From Chelonoidis abingdonii (lineage: Eukaryota; Chordata; Testudines; Testudinidae): a stretch of DNA of 64,000 nucleotides. A program made the translations under genes and the position numbers. This document shows positions 60,590 to 64,000 of the stretch, in pieces. The stretch covers positions 65,001,050-65,065,049 of the forward strand of contig NC_133773.1 of the NCBI RefSeq assembly GCF_003597395.2, read 5' to 3'. The notes beneath the pieces were generated by a model that saw only the letters and a list, made by a program, of their open reading frames with translations, searched no databases and was not told the origin of the DNA. Position 1 is the stretch's first letter, and every line of letters begins with the position of its first letter.

Positions 60590-61004
60590 AATTTTATATA
60601 TATATATAAAAAAAATTCCCCTCTCACCCATATGGGTGGTATGTGTCTTCCTCAACCTCGGGTCCTCTACCAGAGGCCTGGGAGTTTGAGGGTCTGCGCA
60701 GTATCTTAGCTGTTCCTAGCACTGCACTCTTCTGGACAGAGAGCTCTGATGTTGTTCCTGGGATCTGTTGGAGCCACTCACCCAGCTTAGGAGTCACAGC
60801 CCCGAGTGCTCCTACCACCACTGGGACCACTTTGGCCTTCACTTTCCACATCCTCTCTAGTTCCTCTTTCAGGCCCTGGTACTTCTCCAGCTTCTCATAT
60901 TCCTTCTTCCTGATGTTGCTGTCACTTGGCACTGCTATATCTATCACCACCGCTGTCTTCTGGTCCTTGTCTATTACCACGATGTCTGGTTGATTGGTAT
61001 AAAT
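60590..61004 (-). mobile_element. 5'-truncated non-LTR retrotransposon, 3' end
   Basis: On the - strand a coding end runs from about 61000 to 60624. It is followed by a very short 3' UTR (ACCCATATGGGTGAGAGGGG) and a T/A-rich tail with (TA)n at 60595-60610. The coding part is open and well preserved, which points to a relatively young insertion. The typical 5' truncation puts the upstream end inside the ORF. No definite target duplication is seen, though AAATTT-rich words flank both ends. Confidence 0.7.
60624..60998 (-). pseudogene. LINE ORF C-terminus, endonuclease-like
   Basis: The - strand frame, without an internal stop, reads PDIVVIDKDQKTAVVIDIAV and PSDSNIRKKEYEKLEKYQ, then a helix-rich part with LKEELERMWKVKAKVVPVVV and GALGAVTPKLGEWLQQIPG, ending SVQKSAVLGTAKILRR. 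PD...IDIAVP with KKEYEK resembles the PD-(D/E)xK restriction-like endonuclease at the C-terminus of R2/Rex6-type elements, and such ends are widespread in fish and reptile genomes. The frame continues upstream of its first possible ATG to the truncation point, so the piece is only the last fifth or less of a polyprotein. The clade assignment is tentative. Confidence 0.65.
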
Positions 61005-61979
61005 TTGATTATAAAAATTTAAAATAACATTATGAAAAATACTCTAAGCTTCTTATCTGGTGGCTCCCTACTCTGCTCTTTTCAAGCTTATAAACCTTGC
61101 AGACCAAGAGACAGCTGCCAGGACTTAGATGATGAGGCTGTCTTTCAGGTCCAGGAAGCCTGCAGAGCTTTTAATCTACACTGCATGGTTTCTTAGTGCT
61201 GCAAATGGCAAAAGGGTTGCTGTGTAGTCTTGCCAAATTCTTTAATCTAATACATATAGCTATAACACCTTAAACACACACACTCACACATACATTATGG
61301 TTTCTGGGTGAGCTTCTCCAGTGTATAGTTGCTCATTTCTGTCACAAGCACTCTGAGAGCTGGGAGGTACCTTCCTCAAACTTGACCATCAGAAAGTTGG
61401 TTCCTTTTGACTGTTTCTCTGCATCCCCAATTCTCACCAACCTTTCAGCCTCTCCTCTCAAGCTGTGATGTTACTCCTCTGATGTTTCCTCACCCTCTTG
61501 TCCAATTGTTGTGCTGAGATTTCAGTAAGGTGACAGCAGGAAACAGGGACTTGTAAGACAAGGAAAGGGGTAAAAACAGAAGGTTTGATTGCTGAAACTC
61601 TGCTAAAACTTAATTAAGTGCTTCATACAGTACCAGAAAAATCCACTTTAAAAATAAAAAAGAAATAAGCAAGAGACTAGAAGAGGAAAATGAGAGAACT
61701 GAAAACTCTGCAAAGAATTCTTGCATATGAGCACAAAAGTTTCTGGATATCCATTTAGGGGGTGAAAGAGTGCATGGTTTTCAGTATCACAATGGAAAAA
61801 GATTGGAGTACGTCAGGTCTGGATAATCAGAAATGTTATTTGTCCCTGCAGGTCTCTCTGGTTCTCTAGAATTTATAATCTCTTTAAACTATGTGGATCC
61901 AGTGGGTGTCTATGCTTCTGCTGAGTTTATAGGCTGCAATTTTCAAGAGATGCTATGGGATTGGGTGCCTTATTCCCTT

Positions 61980-62182
61980 TGAACTTATCTACATGGCAAG
62001 TTAGTGTACAACAAGGGTGTGATTCTAGAGTGCATCATCTTGCCGTGCTCTAACTTGCCAGGTGGACACTGGAGTTTGACTTACTGTACTGTAGCAGTGT
62101 CCTCACAGTGAGTCAGTGTGCTGGAAGCTGTGGACTATAGTGCCGAACACTAACTCATGATGTAGACTAGCACATAGGCTCC
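61980..62182. mobile_element. Probable short TIR element
   Basis: The left part has ACTTATCTACATGGCAAGTT and the right part ACTAACTCATGATGTAGACT, inverse around ATCTACAT/ATGTAGAC. Inside, GCTCTAACTTGCCAGGTGGA forms an inverted pair with the start (GCAAGTTAG). It is non-coding, and the same end family as at 2838-3100. Confidence 0.5.
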
Positions 62183-62734
62183 TTTAAAATCCCAAACTAA
62201 ACTCCTGCACTTTCACGTGAATCTCCACCAGATACCGTGTGGGATTTATACATTCTGCAAGAAGCCCAGAAGACTTTATTAACTCTGCCAGTCACCTTGA
62301 GAAGAAAACTTTGTACAGACCTCAGAATTCTCACAGGTGTGAGAAAAATGAGTTCCAGAACTCCAGGGTTAACCAAAACGGTCCAAGGCAGCAAGTCTGC
62401 TAAAAGGCAAACAAATCAGTCAAAATTTTAGCTGAAACTATTTTTTGAGATAGAATAGTCCAAAAAAGCTATGAAAGTTTAGCAAAGCTAAAAGCCTCTT
62501 TGGCTCAACCACATCAACCTAAATCAATTAATAAAATCCTCAGAAAAACCGGTATGAAGCATACCTTGCAAAAATAAGCCATCTTACTCTCCTACTTCTT
62601 GTGTACACCTCCCTTCATGTCCCTTGCCTGATGGCATGTCCCTTGCCTGATGGCATGACATTGTGTCAGGTTGTGTATAATGTAAAGCATGATGCTTGCC
62701 TTTAGTGAGAGAATACCTGGTAATGTGTACAGGA

Positions 62735-62805
62735 TCCGACCCTATTTGTAAGCTGTTTGAAGTTGGGACTTTGCCTTTATTCTATCAGTAAAGGGTTGTA
62801 TAGTT
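62735..62805 (+). repeat. Short dispersed amniote repeat
   Basis: GATCCGACCCTATTTGTAAG, CTGTTTGAAGTTGGGACTTT and GCCTTTATTCTATCAGTAAA are a worn copy of the GTAAGCTCTTTG...GGGACT repeat. Confidence 0.45.
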
Positions 62806-63494
62806 AAGACGCGACATACACTGCTAAATAACACTAATGATGTTTTTGATTATTCTGCAATTCTTTTTTATTGTTCTACATCATGAAATGCCTCCAATAA
62901 GGAACATTTGTTTTAATCGAAATGATTGTATATTTATATATTAGTGCAATAAAAATATCTCATATCTTCCTTCTTCAAAATGCAGAGTTAGACCTTGTAG
63001 GGACTCATCATGTAGGATTTAGGGCCGGATTCTTGGCCTCTGCTTTGTATCACTGTGATGGAACAAAACAGTCCTAAAGCCTGCTTAACCATCCCTGGAG
63101 ATTTCCCATTATAAAGGAATTCCAGGGTGTGCAGAGCCACCATAATGGCTCCTACAGTGCACCCCCACAGTCATTAGTCTAAGGGCCATAGTCAGGAGTA
63201 TGGCATGCGGTGGGAAATCCCATTCTCCAACAATGCCCTGCTGCCAAAATAACCCTCTGGGAGCCTTTGTCAGCAACAGTAAATAAAGCAGCCTAAGACT
63301 GCCCTAATTTATTCCAGGGACAACCTCAGGACTGTGGCATAAAGCTTCCTTTGCATTTCCCCTTTCCCTGACACAAACACACACACCTGAGCTGTGCTTA
63401 GAGCATTTGATTTATTGCTCAGAATCTAGGCGTTTCTGTACAATGCAGCAAACCCAATTCAAAGTTAACATGTTTAAGTGCTTTGCTGACCTTG

Positions 63495-63580
63495 GGCCTT
63501 AAATTGTAAGCTATCTAAGGCAGGGACTCATTTACCATAGATTGAGGCTTCTAGATACTACAGAAATATAAGTGATAATA
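63495..63580 (+). repeat. Short dispersed amniote repeat
   Basis: CCTTAAATTGTAAGCTATCT, AAGGCAGGGACTCATTTACC and GAGGCTTCTAGATACTACAG give the same word order as the copies at 28220 and 62735. Confidence 0.5.
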
Positions 63581-64000
63581 AGAGGAAGAAGCACTGGTGC
63601 AGGACTGGACCTTTACTAATAGTTCATAGTGCATAGGAACTTTGTGAATCTGACTGTAAATCCATTTTCACTTCAGTGCAAAGGGAGAATGTAATCTTGG
63701 AAATTATTACAAAATATTATCAATACTTTTTAACTTGTTTTCTTTATTTTTAATAGCAATGAGTAATGATGCTTTATTTAAAGCAGAAATACAATTCTAA
63801 GATTCATAGCAAGGAAAGAACTCCTATATAGTTGATATTTATGATATGTATTCGTTTGACCTAGTCTCTGATGTACAAATTATTTGGACAGAAAAGCTGT
63901 AAAAATACTTATGGAGTCTCTGCATACCCTAGTAATCAATTTTTATATCAGTTCAGTTAAAGGAGAGCTACGTGCACATAAGGAGTGAACTCCATTGACT

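Noticed and set aside
60643..60993. 116-codon + strand frame
   Set aside because: It is the antisense of the LINE C-terminal coding region, which matches a known family on the - strand.

Overview
The window is vertebrate nuclear DNA and covers the middle of one large gene on the + strand: an AMPA-type glutamate receptor subunit, identified as GRIA2 (GluA2). Eight consecutive coding exons (numbered 5 to 12 in the usual GRIA scheme) are readable with clean splice sites, at 287-340, 5394-5555, 30681-30848, 31131-31235, 31977-32087, 33299-33505, 34046-34416 and 38745-38943. They encode the second half of the extracellular amino-terminal domain, the linker, ligand-binding lobe S1, M1, the re-entrant pore loop M2, M3 and the start of S2. 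Exons 1-4 lie before the window. Exon 13 and the flip/flop exons are not found, so everything from 38944 to the end is read as intron 12. The Q/R-site codon is CAG (Gln) in the DNA, and intron 11 contains a sequence that pairs with the exon around it over about 31 positions. This is the expected arrangement for ADAR recoding to Arg.

The organism is most likely a non-avian sauropsid, and a turtle fits best. The introns carry a mixture typical of turtle and crocodilian genomes: Penelope-like elements with inverted ends, a DIRS-type retroelement, CR1-type LINEs, many hAT-type and other terminal-inverted-repeat elements, a pogo/Tigger transposon, an LTR, and worn MIR-like SINEs. The species call is inference from repeat content and protein similarity.

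Layout: 1-5393, exon 5 and intron 5, ending in a Penelope-derived fold-back element just upstream of exon 6. 5394-30680, exon 6 and the 25-kb intron 6, with MIR and CR1 pieces, a 2-kb TIR element (12.6-14.6 kb), an antisense CR1-like LINE (16.4-18.6 kb), an intact hAT-like element (19.0-19.4 kb), a nested hAT pair (28.9-29.5 kb), another hAT-like element (29.6-30.1 kb) and multiple Penelope tails (30.1-30.4 kb). 30681-38943, the exon-dense part (exons 7-12). 38944-64000, intron 12, with a GC-rich block (40 kb), a DIRS remnant split by a TIR element (41.8-45.8 kb), a probable solo LTR (46.8-47.6 kb), a nearly full-length decayed Penelope-like element (48.4-51.0 kb), a 2.3-kb Tigger/pogo element (56.7-59.0 kb) and a young-looking 5'-truncated LINE tail (60.6-61.0 kb).

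I found no tRNA, rRNA, CRISPR array, promoter or polyadenylation region of a host gene, and no second host gene. The less familiar signals are the Q/R editing duplex, which reaches across a non-consensus 5' splice site, and a hammerhead-ribozyme-like core repeated in the termini of the Penelope-like copies.
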